A stretch of 9,453 nucleotides of DNA from Bacteroidales bacterium UBA5219 (GCA_002412425.1 DHVB01000084.1:1-9453); one strand, 5' to 3'; positions 1 to 6,760 are shown, counted from the first letter of the stretch. Program-made: numbers and translations. Notes: generated by a model not told the origin, from the letters alone.

Positions 1-1
1 T

Positions 2-73
2 TATGGTCTTATTGACTGTTATGGTAAAGAAGTATCAGCTATGCATGAAGATGACAGTGAAGATGAAGAATAG
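2..73 (+). CDS. C-terminal fragment of a possible WG-repeat protein (5' truncated by the window)
   Basis: An open frame enters from the left edge and ends at TAG 71-73, giving 23 residues: a start of YGLIDCYGKEV and a strongly acidic end, DDSEDEE. The pattern (Y/W)GLID-x-x-GKEV is what one sees in WG (KWG) repeats, which are short beta-rich repeats common in Bacteroidota proteins of unclear function. With only one partial repeat visible, the family call is an inference. The acidic tail before the stop is seen directly. Nothing can be said about the rest of the gene, its start or its localisation. An ordinary protein that happens to end with this motif is the alternative. Confidence 0.5.
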   Translation, partial: YGLIDCYGKEVSAMHEDDSEDEE

Positions 74-164
74 CTTAAAGGTTTACAAGAGTATAAGTTA
101 ATGTATAATATCTGGCTTGTTTTTCTAATAATACTGCAAATTTCTTAAAATAAAAATTAATTAT

Positions 165-172
165 TATCTTTG
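165..172 (+). promoter_or_regulatory. Putative Bacteroidota -7 promoter box (TATCTTTG) for the 240-1019 gene
   Basis: TATCTTTG matches the Bacteroidota sigma-ABfr -7 consensus TAnnTTTG exactly. It lies 67 bases before the ATG at 240, in the 166-base gap after the upstream gene. No clear TTG (-33) is present at the usual spacing, so the call rests on the -7 box alone. The 5' leader would be about 60 bases. The same eight bases recur at 4672-4679. Confidence 0.45.
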
Positions 173-239
173 AGATTGAAAAATCACAAAGAATTATATA
201 GTAATAGATTTTATTAATCAAAAAAAACAAGGCTGAGTT

Positions 240-1019
240 ATGAAAAAAATAATTTTAACATCTATAATCTTAATTTTTGTTCTAACTCAAGGGTATGGAC
301 AAAAACAATGCGATATTAAATCTAACTATGAAGATTTTATTTCGGTTGAAAGAGGTGAATATGAGGGAAGAGCTTATTTGACGACACAAGTTGTTGAAAC
401 ACAGAAGAAAAGTTGTTTTTCAGACTTGATAAATAATAATCCTTTTCTAATTAGTTATTTATTACAATTTGCTTCAGTAAAAAATCACAAAAATATTTTG
501 GAAATAACAGATAGTATAGATTTTAAAAGGGCTTATTTCGAAGATCTAAGAAATGACAGTCTTTTTAATGCTATTATGGTAGATTTAGTAAGCAAAACAA
601 TTGATAAGACAGTCCCAAAAGACACAGTTTCTTTCGACGAAATATTGAATATAGCTGTAAAATATTTTTACATAAGGAAAATAAATGAAGAGGGATATTA
701 TGCTGCTCAAATTTGTGGTGGTTTAAACGCAATTGAAAAAACCGAAGCAAAAAGAGAACCATTTTTAGAGGCTTTTTCATTTTCTTCTATTCAGAAAAAC
801 ATGCTACAAGGTGGAGATTTTAATATTTATGAAGAATTTATAAATGTAGTAAAAGAGTTGTATTTAGTAAATCTTGGAATAGACGATAACGAAAATTTAT
901 TAAGAGCTCAAGGGGCAACGTTTATGCTCATGAGGAATAATGAAAACCTTAGAAAAATGTTGAAAGCAGATTACGAAAATCAAAAAGAGTTTTTACCTTT
1001 TGTAGTAATAGAAAATTAA
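240..1019 (+). CDS. Exported protein of unknown function (259 aa)
   Basis: I do not recognise the family. Residues 1-20 form a clear Sec signal peptide: MKK, then a hydrophobic stretch of about 12 residues, ending GYG before Gln21. Cleavage after Gly20 is likely, the 'G/Q' junction common in Bacteroidota. There is no lipobox and no further membrane segment, so the mature protein is probably periplasmic or secreted. It looks mostly helical and charged, with three cysteines (24, 59, 159) that could allow one disulfide. No catalytic motif was seen. There is no C-terminal T9SS sorting domain (the protein ends FVVIEN), which argues against T9SS export. The ATG at 240 is chosen because it begins directly at the signal peptide. 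It has its own candidate promoter at 165-172 and is separated by 121 bases from the next gene, so it is probably monocistronic. Confidence 0.78.
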   Translation: MKKIILTSIILIFVLTQGYGQKQCDIKSNYEDFISVERGEYEGRAYLTTQVVETQKKSCFSDLINNNPFLISYLLQFASVKNHKNILEITDSIDFKRAYFEDLRNDSLFNAIMVDLVSKTIDKTVPKDTVSFDEILNIAVKYFYIRKINEEGYYAAQICGGLNAIEKTEAKREPFLEAFSFSSIQKNMLQGGDFNIYEEFINVVKELYLVNLGIDDNENLLRAQGATFMLMRNNENLRKMLKADYENQKEFLPFVVIEN

Positions 1020-1070
1020 TAGCTGTTGGAAACTTTAAAAAAATTCTAATAAAACGAAACTTCTTTTACT

Positions 1071-1084
1071 AAAATACGTATTTT
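1071..1084. repeat. Perfect 14-bp palindrome in the gap upstream of the GH18 gene
   Basis: AAAATACGTATTTT at this position is its own reverse complement and is followed by two more T. It sits 57 bases before the ATG at 1141 and 51 bases after the preceding stop. It has no loop, so it is a poor hairpin and more like a dyad binding site. A weak bidirectional terminator is possible. TTTACTAA copies flank it at 1065-1072 and 1094-1101. Function is unknown, and chance in AT-rich DNA is a real possibility. Confidence 0.3.
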
Positions 1085-1140
1085 TTATTTATATTTACTA
1101 AGTTTTTTTAGCGAAATTTTGAATTAGTTTTAATGTTGTT

Positions 1141-4100
1141 ATGAAAAATTTATCATTGCTTTTTATTTTTTTAAGTGTTATTACACTTAATGTTTTTGGT
1201 CAAGAAAATCACAAATCTATTCACCAACTTGAGTTAGAATATTATAACTCACTAAATATTGATGCGGAGTCTTATTATTCAATAAATCAGCCGGCTGAAA
1301 TTGATATTTTGAAATCATCAAAATCTTGTGAGCATACTAAAATTGTTTTTGGTTGGCATCCTTATTGGGCAAATGGTATGGAAACGAACTATCAATGGGA
1401 TTTATTGACTGACATGTCATTTTTTTCTTATGAAGTAAATCCTTCAACAGGAAATGCAAACTCTACTCATGGTTGGGCAACTTCAAATGCTGTAACTCAA
1501 GCTTTAGCTAATGGTGTAAGAGTAAATTTATGCGTAACTTTATTTTCTGAGCATGCAACATTTTTTGCTTCACCTACAGCACAGCAAACTTTAATTACAA
1601 ATTTGATAAATCTTGTACAGTCTCGTGGTGCTCATGGTGTAAATATTGATTTTGAAGGAGTGCCTGGTGCTCAAAAAACAAATTTTACTAACTTTTTAAT
1701 TGACCTATGTAATCAAATGCATTCAGCAATTCCAAATTCTAAGGTTAGCCTTTGTTTGTATGCAGTAGATTGGTCTAATGTTTTTGATATTGCTGCCATA
1801 AATAATTATATTGATTATTATACAATTATGGGTTATGATTATTATTATGGTGGAAGTAGTTATGCAGGTCCAACATCGCCTTTATATACTTTCCATACTT
1901 TTAATTATAATCTTGCAAAATCAGTAAATTATTATATGTCAAAGGGAGCAAGCAAAGAAAAATTGATTTTAGGATTGCCATATTACGGGAAAGAATGGAG
2001 TACTGAAAGTCAAAATGTTCCATCAGCAACTACTGCAACAGGCTCTTCAAGGACTTATAAAACTATTAGAGCAAATGCCGATGGCTATTATACAAATCGT
2101 CAATATGAAAATGTTAGCCAGTGTCCATATTATGTTTTTTATAATTCTGGTTGGAAACAGTGTTTTGTTGATGATGAGGAAAGTTTGGGGGCAAAATACG
2201 ATTTAGTAAATATGATGGGAATTGCTGGTATTGGAATTTGGGCATTAAGTTATGACGATGGCTATACTGAACTATGGGATCTTATTCGCGAAAAATTTAC
2301 AACTTGCGGAAGCGTACCTTGCAATGGCATTTTTTACGATTTGGGTGGACCAAATAATACTTATCTTAATTCAAGCGATTATGTTTTTACAATAGCACCT
2401 ACAGGAGCAACAAAAGTAAATTTACAATTTACAGAATTTGATATTGAAGCAGGTAGTGGCTCTACTTGTAATTACGATTATATCGAAATTTTTGATGGAG
2501 CTGATGAAAGCTCGCCAAGTTTTGGAAGATTTTGTAATACTACAGGAAATCCTGGATTAATTAGTTCTACCGGAAATTCTTTATGCGTAAAAGTGCATAC
2601 TGACGGAGCTACTGTGAACAACGGATTTACTGGAGTTTGGTCTTGTATTCAAGATGATATTTTGCCAACTACGGAAATAATTGCAGCAGATTGGTATAAA
2701 GAAGATTTTACTGTAAATTTTGTTGATGAAGATAATGCAGGAATTGATATGCAATTTTATCAAGTGCTTGATTTTGACGGAAATGAATGGCGAGCAAATG
2801 GAAACTATGGTTTCTTTAATGATAATTTTAATACAAATATTCATTCGGATTGGATAAATTCATCAGGGATTTGGACTATAAATAATGGACATTTACAGCA
2901 ATCAGACCAAACATCTGCAAATACAAATATTTATACAAATGTTTTGCAAAATAATGAAAATATTTATTTATATCATTGGCAAATGAAAATATCAGGAGAA
3001 GGAACAAATAGAAGAGCTGGCTTGTATGTTTTTTGTACAGATCCTGGAGCAATTCAACGTGGCGATGCTTATATGGTTTATTTTAGGGCTGACCAAAACA
3101 AATGTCAATTATATCGTTCTACCAACAATGAAATTGTTATTCATACCAATGATAATGTTATTGTAAATGCAGATACTTGGTATGATTATAAAGTTATGTA
3201 CAATCCTCAAACTGGAGAACTAAAAGCTTTTCAAAATAATATTTTAGTGTCTTCGTGGACAGACCCATCGCCAGTGAGTTCTGGAATAGCAGTTTCGTTG
3301 CGAACAGGAAATTGCATTGTTGAATATGATGATATTAAAGTTTATAAATCACGTAGCGAATCGGCTTTAGTTAGTGTTGGAGCAAACAAAGAAATTAGAT
3401 ATGAAAATCAAGATGTTAACACTTCTGCATGTAGAATAAAGTCGGTGGTAACAGATATAAATGGAAATTTTTCAGCAAATTCTGGAAAAGATATAAATAT
3501 CGATTTTTCTGCACCATTACAAATTTCAAAAGTTAATGACGGCTTAGCCGAAGATATTGACGTTACATACGACAACTCCCAATTACAAGCAAACTGGACT
3601 GAGGCTGTTGAGGAAAATTCATATATCACAAATTATGAATACTGCATAGGTACAAATATAGGTTCAAACGATGTTGTTGATTGGACTGATAACGGTTTAC
3701 AAACTAATGTAACTCATACAGGACTAAGTTTAAATTCTTTGAACACATATTATTTTACAGTAAGAGCAAAAAATATTGTTGGACTTTATTCTGCTGAAAA
3801 ATCAAGCGATGGAGTTATTTTTATTGATGCTCAAGATAATGTAATTGCAGATTTTACAATTTCTTCTGCAGAAATTTGTCAAGGAGGGCAAGTTCAATTT
3901 ATTAATCTTTCTCAAAATGCAAGCACATATTTATGGGAAATTACTGGTCCGCAAACTTTAACAAGCAATTTAGAATCGCCAAGTTTTGAATTACAAGCTG
4001 GAATTTATTCAGTCTCTCTTACAGCTTATGGAGAATATGGTGAAGATACAAAAACTGACGAAATAGAAATTAGTGTTGTTCCACTTCCAATAGCAGATTT

Positions 4101-4593
4101 TGAAGCTTTAAATACTTTAGTTCAACTTCCAAATGCTGTTGTGTTTTTTGAGAATAATTCTCAAAATGCAGATTCTTGGTTATGGGATTTTGGAGATGGA
4201 ACAAGTTCTACAAATTTTGAACCTTGGCACGAATACGAAAATGCAGGCGTTTATACTATAAGTTTGATTGCAGGCAATGGAGTTTGTGAAGATAATGAAA
4301 TGATAAAAAACAATTATATTACAGTTGAAGATGTGAGCTCTGACAAACTTATGCTCGCCCAAGAAATTTCTATTTATCCTAACCCAAGTATTGATAAGAT
4401 TTTTATAAATAGCGAAAATGAAAAAATAAATAAATTAGAATTATATGACATTAATTCAAGACTATGTTTAAAACTTGAAAATCTTGGTAATACAGTACAA
4501 TTAGATATTTCTGAATTTAAAGATGCAAATTATATTTTAGTTTTATTTACAAACGAAAATATTTATAAGAAAAAATTAGTGTTTGTGAGGTAA
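1141..4593 (+). CDS. Secreted multidomain GH18 (chitinase/YaaH-like) protein with T9SS sorting domain
   Basis: Probable glycan hydrolase exported to the cell surface or medium by type IX secretion. Residues 1-20 are a signal peptide (cleavage after VFG). About 66-390 is a GH18 barrel: HGVNIDFE at 165-172 gives Asp170 and catalytic-acid Glu172, MGYD at 230-233 is the second signature, and GIGIW at 363-367 is the terminal-strand Trp. The first two Asp of the usual DxxDxDxE motif are His165 and Asn168; GVNIDFE is the form seen in YaaH/SleL-type members. Next come a CUB-like domain (394-502, four Cys), a concanavalin-like domain (about 561-735) nested in an Ig-like segment (507-553 plus 743-792), Fn3 (801-897), a PKD-like domain (901-980), a PKD with WDFGDG (984-1064), and a T9SS tail with IYPNPS at 1078-1083. 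The substrate could be chitin or peptidoglycan; the sequence does not decide. No SusC/D neighbours are present. A near-consensus -7 box (AAATTTTG, 1114-1121, one mismatch) is the only promoter hint. Confidence 0.93.
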   Translation: MKNLSLLFIFLSVITLNVFGQENHKSIHQLELEYYNSLNIDAESYYSINQPAEIDILKSSKSCEHTKIVFGWHPYWANGMETNYQWDLLTDMSFFSYEVNPSTGNANSTHGWATSNAVTQALANGVRVNLCVTLFSEHATFFASPTAQQTLITNLINLVQSRGAHGVNIDFEGVPGAQKTNFTNFLIDLCNQMHSAIPNSKVSLCLYAVDWSNVFDIAAINNYIDYYTIMGYDYYYGGSSYAGPTSPLYTFHTFNYNLAKSVNYYMSKGASKEKLILGLPYYGKEWSTESQNVPSATTATGSSRTYKTIRANADGYYTNRQYENVSQCPYYVFYNSGWKQCFVDDEESLGAKYDLVNMMGIAGIGIWALSYDDGYTELWDLIREKFTTCGSVPCNGIFYDLGGPNNTYLNSSDYVFTIAPTGATKVNLQFTEFDIEAGSGSTCNYDYIEIFDGADESSPSFGRFCNTTGNPGLISSTGNSLCVKVHTDGATVNNGFTGVWSCIQDDILPTTEIIAADWYKEDFTVNFVDEDNAGIDMQFYQVLDFDGNEWRANGNYGFFNDNFNTNIHSDWINSSGIWTINNGHLQQSDQTSANTNIYTNVLQNNENIYLYHWQMKISGEGTNRRAGLYVFCTDPGAIQRGDAYMVYFRADQNKCQLYRSTNNEIVIHTNDNVIVNADTWYDYKVMYNPQTGELKAFQNNILVSSWTDPSPVSSGIAVSLRTGNCIVEYDDIKVYKSRSESALVSVGANKEIRYENQDVNTSACRIKSVVTDINGNFSANSGKDINIDFSAPLQISKVNDGLAEDIDVTYDNSQLQANWTEAVEENSYITNYEYCIGTNIGSNDVVDWTDNGLQTNVTHTGLSLNSLNTYYFTVRAKNIVGLYSAEKSSDGVIFIDAQDNVIADFTISSAEICQGGQVQFINLSQNASTYLWEITGPQTLTSNLESPSFELQAGIYSVSLTAYGEYGEDTKTDEIEISVVPLPIADFEALNTLVQLPNAVVFFENNSQNADSWLWDFGDGTSSTNFEPWHEYENAGVYTISLIAGNGVCEDNEMIKNNYITVEDVSSDKLMLAQEISIYPNPSIDKIFINSENEKINKLELYDINSRLCLKLENLGNTVQLDISEFKDANYILVLFTNENIYKKKLVFVR

Positions 4594-4671
4594 AGAATAA
4601 ATGTTTCTTTAAATGTAGATGGAATTTTGACTAGCTTGTAGGTATCTATCTAAATATTTAGTAAAAAGCAT

Positions 4672-4679
4672 TATCTTTG
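4672..4679 (+). promoter_or_regulatory. Putative -7 promoter box (TATCTTTG) of the restriction-modification operon
   Basis: TATCTTTG is an exact TAnnTTTG match and ends only 11 bases before the ATG at 4691. If transcription starts 5-7 bases downstream, as usual, the mRNA would begin around 4684-4686, almost on the start codon, so it would be nearly leaderless. No TTG lies at the expected -33 distance. Instead TTTAGTAAA occurs at 4657-4665, an arrangement repeated before the GH97 gene. Confidence 0.5.
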
Positions 4680-4690
4680 TAAAAAATGAA

Positions 4691-5512
4691 ATGACAATGG
4701 ATATTACAGGAACAATAAAAGGAATAAAGTACAAACCTTTGTTTTTAGATAAATTAAAAGAGATTGATATTAAGGAGTTTAATATTAATGAAGTTCCTGC
4801 CACGTGCTTATTGAAAAGCAATAATAATCTATTTGCTGTTTCAAAATGGGTTTCACCGAAACGTACTCGTTCATATCCGTTTGAAAGAGTGTATAATTCG
4901 CTGGGAATAAGTAAAAAAATAACTGTTATCCCAATAGTTAAGGACGAAGGAGCAAGCGGTGACCGCGATTTTATACAATGGGACACGGTTTCGTTGATGT
5001 CTTTACTTGATGTCTTTGTTATTTTTGCATATTATGATAAAGCTGAAATAAATCCAAGAAATGAACAAAAGATTACAAATCAGCAATTTAATAATAAATA
5101 TGTTATTGCTAAAATCAAAGAGATAGAGCAATATCATAGTTCTGCTTTGCATTGGAATTTAAACGAACTTAATGTCAGCTTTCACGATATTTTAGATAAA
5201 GCAAAATTAGCGTATTTAAAAATTGAAAGAACGACAAAAGTAGCTTTACATAATATTTCAGGACTTGATAACTTTAAGGAGAAAATAGGAAAAGATGTGT
5301 CTTTGTTTATGCAATTTTCAAGAGAAAAAGCACAAAAAGCACAAGGCAGAGAATATGTAACTTTACAACCTAAAGAGAGTTTATCAACCTTTTCTAAAGC
5401 AAAAATCACAATAACTAACTATTTGGGTGGACAATACTTTTTTACTGTTGATGAAATTGAAAATTGTGAAAGAAACAATTTATTTAATAGAGGGAAAACA
5501 CAGCCAAAATAG
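4691..5512 (+). CDS. Putative restriction endonuclease, N-terminal part (frame broken near 5470)
   Basis: A 273-residue frame that I read as the first two thirds of a type II restriction endonuclease, inferred from its coupling to an adenine methyltransferase and from the nuclease motif that continues in the next frame. The family is not recognised by name. Visible blocks are KWVSPKRTRSYPFERVYNSL (53-72) and DRDFIQWDTVSLMSLL (95-110), followed by a hydrophobic strand. Near the end, YFFTVDEIE (249-257) looks like the beta-strand carrying the first PD-(D/E)XK acid, Asp254. After about Glu260 the residues lose the expected pattern and stop at 273, while the +1 frame continues with IYLIEGK. Removing one A from 5469-5471 would join the frames into a product of about 368 residues. 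The start could also be the in-frame ATG at 4697 (MDITG). No signal peptide is seen, so the protein is cytoplasmic. It is transcribed with the downstream genes from the 4672 box. Confidence 0.65.
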   Translation: MTMDITGTIKGIKYKPLFLDKLKEIDIKEFNINEVPATCLLKSNNNLFAVSKWVSPKRTRSYPFERVYNSLGISKKITVIPIVKDEGASGDRDFIQWDTVSLMSLLDVFVIFAYYDKAEINPRNEQKITNQQFNNKYVIAKIKEIEQYHSSALHWNLNELNVSFHDILDKAKLAYLKIERTTKVALHNISGLDNFKEKIGKDVSLFMQFSREKAQKAQGREYVTLQPKESLSTFSKAKITITNYLGGQYFFTVDEIENCERNNLFNRGKTQPK

Positions 5513-5798
5513 TCTTTTGCCTAGTAAAGGTGATATAAAAGATGGATTGCTAAAAATGATTTTGTACTGTAATTTAACAGATGTGAAAGTGAATAACAAG
5601 AGGATTAAAAGTTGCCCTGTTTTACTTTTAACATCTTCGAGGTTAACAGATTCAATGAGTTCGTTAGATACAAAACAAAAAAGAGATAAATATTTTGAAA
5701 AGAATAAGTTTTCCAACTCTCAAAAAACTATGATAGAAACTCTAATAACTGAAGCCAATAAAAATAATTTCATTGTAAAACTCATATACTCGAAATGA
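5427..5798 (+). CDS. Putative restriction endonuclease, C-terminal part in the +1 frame (ExK motif)
   Basis: A frame of 123 codons counted from a GTG at 5427. The real homologous part probably begins near 5472, because upstream of that the residues (MDNTFLLLMKLK) are just the shifted reading of the previous frame. IYLIEGKHSQNSLLPSKGDI (residues 18-37) carries Glu22-x-Lys24, the likely PD-(D/E)XK catalytic pair, followed by DGLLKMILYCNL and a region that reads like the rest of a nuclease core. Alone it lacks the N-terminal domain and the first acidic residue, so it is best read as the 3' part of the 4691 gene. Independent translation from GTG 5427 or ATG 5556 is possible but would not rebuild the active site. 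Its TGA overlaps the methyltransferase ATG at 5795 (ATGA). A frameshift mutation, an assembly error or programmed +1 shifting could each explain the split; I favour one of the first two. Confidence 0.6.
   Translation: MDNTFLLLMKLKIVKETIYLIEGKHSQNSLLPSKGDIKDGLLKMILYCNLTDVKVNNKRIKSCPVLLLTSSRLTDSMSSLDTKQKRDKYFEKNKFSNSQKTMIETLITEANKNNFIVKLIYSK
5468..5476 (+). other. Likely frameshift site within the restriction endonuclease gene
   Basis: GAAAGAAAC contains two A triplets. Deleting one A restores a continuous reading, ...IENCEETIYLIEGK... or ...ENCERTIYLIEGK..., joining Asp254 of the first frame to the Glu-x-Lys of the second. By stop codons alone the shift must lie between 5415 and 5509. The A-rich stretch is the most economical position. 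No known +1 slippery signal, such as a CUU-UGA prfB-type site, was seen. Confidence 0.5.
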
Positions 5799-6628
5799 TT
5801 AAATCCCCATTGCGTTATCCAGGTGGCAAAAGCCGCGCAGTAAAAACAATCGCAAAACTCATTCCCGATTTTGATGAGTTTCGTGAGCCATTTTTGGGTG
5901 GTGGGTCAGTATTTATATATGCCAAACAGAGATATCCAACCAAAAAATTTTGGGTAAACGATATTTATTTTGAACTTTATAAATTTTGGGAAATGGCACA
6001 AAAAGATGTCAATTCGTTGATAGATAAAATTTATGAGTGGCGTGAAAAATTTCCTGTGGGTAAAGAATTACATCAATTTCTAAACAAAAACATTGAAACA
6101 TTTAATGACACTGAAAGAGCTGCAGCATTTTTTATTTATAATCGCATAACTTTTTCAGGAACAAGTTTGAGTGGTGGTTTTAGTGAACACGCATTTACAG
6201 GACGTTTTACCGAAAGTAGTATTCAAAGACTTAACAAATTTGCCGAAGTTATAAAAGATTCAAAAATTACAAACCTTGATTATGAAGAGGTTGTTAACGC
6301 AAAAGGAAAAAACGTATTTGTATTTCTTGATCCACCATATTATTCTGCTACAAAATCAGCTCTTTATGGAAAAAACGGAAATCTTCACAAAGGCTTTGAT
6401 CACGAAAGATTTGCTAACGTAATGCAAAAATGTTCACACAAATGGTTGATAACTTATGATGATAGCAAATTTATACGAGAACTTTTTTCGTTTGCAAACA
6501 TAACTACTTGGAATTTAACTTATGGAATGAGGAACGTTAACGAAAATTCTGACCAAAATGGAAAGGAACTTTTTATCTCAAACTATAATATTTATCAACC
6601 CAAAACACAACAATTAACACTTTTTTAA
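5795..6628 (+). CDS. D12-class DNA adenine-N6 methyltransferase (Dam family)
   Basis: Transfers a methyl group from S-adenosylmethionine to N6 of adenine in double-stranded DNA, as the protective half of a restriction-modification pair. At 277 residues it is full length for the MethyltransfD12 family. Motif order is alpha class: RYPGGK at 7-12 (motif X), EPFLGGGSVF at 31-40 (motif I, AdoMet binding) and DPPYY at 179-183 (motif IV, catalytic). The target-recognition region lies between motifs I and IV, including the conserved FFIYNRITFSGTSLSGGF segment. All key residues are present, so the enzyme looks active. Its ATG overlaps the TGA of the preceding nuclease frame by four bases (ATGA), indicating translational coupling in one operon. 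Specificity cannot be read from the sequence; GATC is one candidate because the family includes Dam and DpnM. If the nuclease is truly broken, this would be an orphan methylase in the making. Confidence 0.95.
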   Translation: MIKSPLRYPGGKSRAVKTIAKLIPDFDEFREPFLGGGSVFIYAKQRYPTKKFWVNDIYFELYKFWEMAQKDVNSLIDKIYEWREKFPVGKELHQFLNKNIETFNDTERAAAFFIYNRITFSGTSLSGGFSEHAFTGRFTESSIQRLNKFAEVIKDSKITNLDYEEVVNAKGKNVFVFLDPPYYSATKSALYGKNGNLHKGFDHERFANVMQKCSHKWLITYDDSKFIRELFSFANITTWNLTYGMRNVNENSDQNGKELFISNYNIYQPKTQQLTLF

Positions 6629-6699
6629 TTCTTAGATAATAACTTTCTTAAAACCTTTTATCTTCTTACAATTTTCTTTCTTGTTTACTAAAAAAGATT

Positions 6700-6707
6700 T
6701 AATTTTG
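6700..6707 (+). promoter_or_regulatory. Putative -7 promoter box (TAATTTTG) of the GH97 gene
   Basis: TAATTTTG matches TAnnTTTG exactly, 53 bases before the ATG at 6761. A TTG at 6681-6683 lies 16 bases upstream, slightly shorter than the usual 17-23. TTTACTAAA at 6684-6692 lies between them, at the same place as TTTAGTAAA before the 4672 box. The predicted leader is about 48 bases. The GH97 gene therefore probably has its own transcript, separate from the restriction-modification operon. Confidence 0.5.
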
Positions 6708-6760
6708 TAATACTAAATTAAATAACAAAAACCTTAGGATTAAAGTCAAATGCGATAAAA

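Noticed and set aside
574..780. Open frames on the minus strand inside the plus-strand genes (for example 574-780, 2581-2844, 4609-4986, 7456-7737, 8261-8578)
   Set aside because: They lie opposite well-supported genes, are short and show no domain pattern. They look like shadows of AT-rich coding sequence.
4592..4611. Inverted repeat around the GH18 stop (AAAGAA ... TTCTTT) as a terminator
   Set aside because: The stem is about seven pairs, almost all A-T, overlaps the stop codon and has no proper T-run after it.
5415..5509. Programmed +1 ribosomal frameshifting in the nuclease gene
   Set aside because: No recognised +1 slippery codon with an adjacent stop or stimulatory structure was seen. 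A simple one-base change in an A-run explains the split more economically, though expression data could reopen this.
6750..6758. Two-codon ATG CGA TAA frame before the GH97 start, as a leader peptide
   Set aside because: Such minimal frames arise readily by chance. There is no attenuator structure nearby and no regulatory logic.
6629..6760. Terminator or structured RNA between the methylase and GH97 genes
   Set aside because: Only weak A/T pairings such as AGATAA ... TTATCT with long loops. Nothing convincing beyond the -7 box at 6700.
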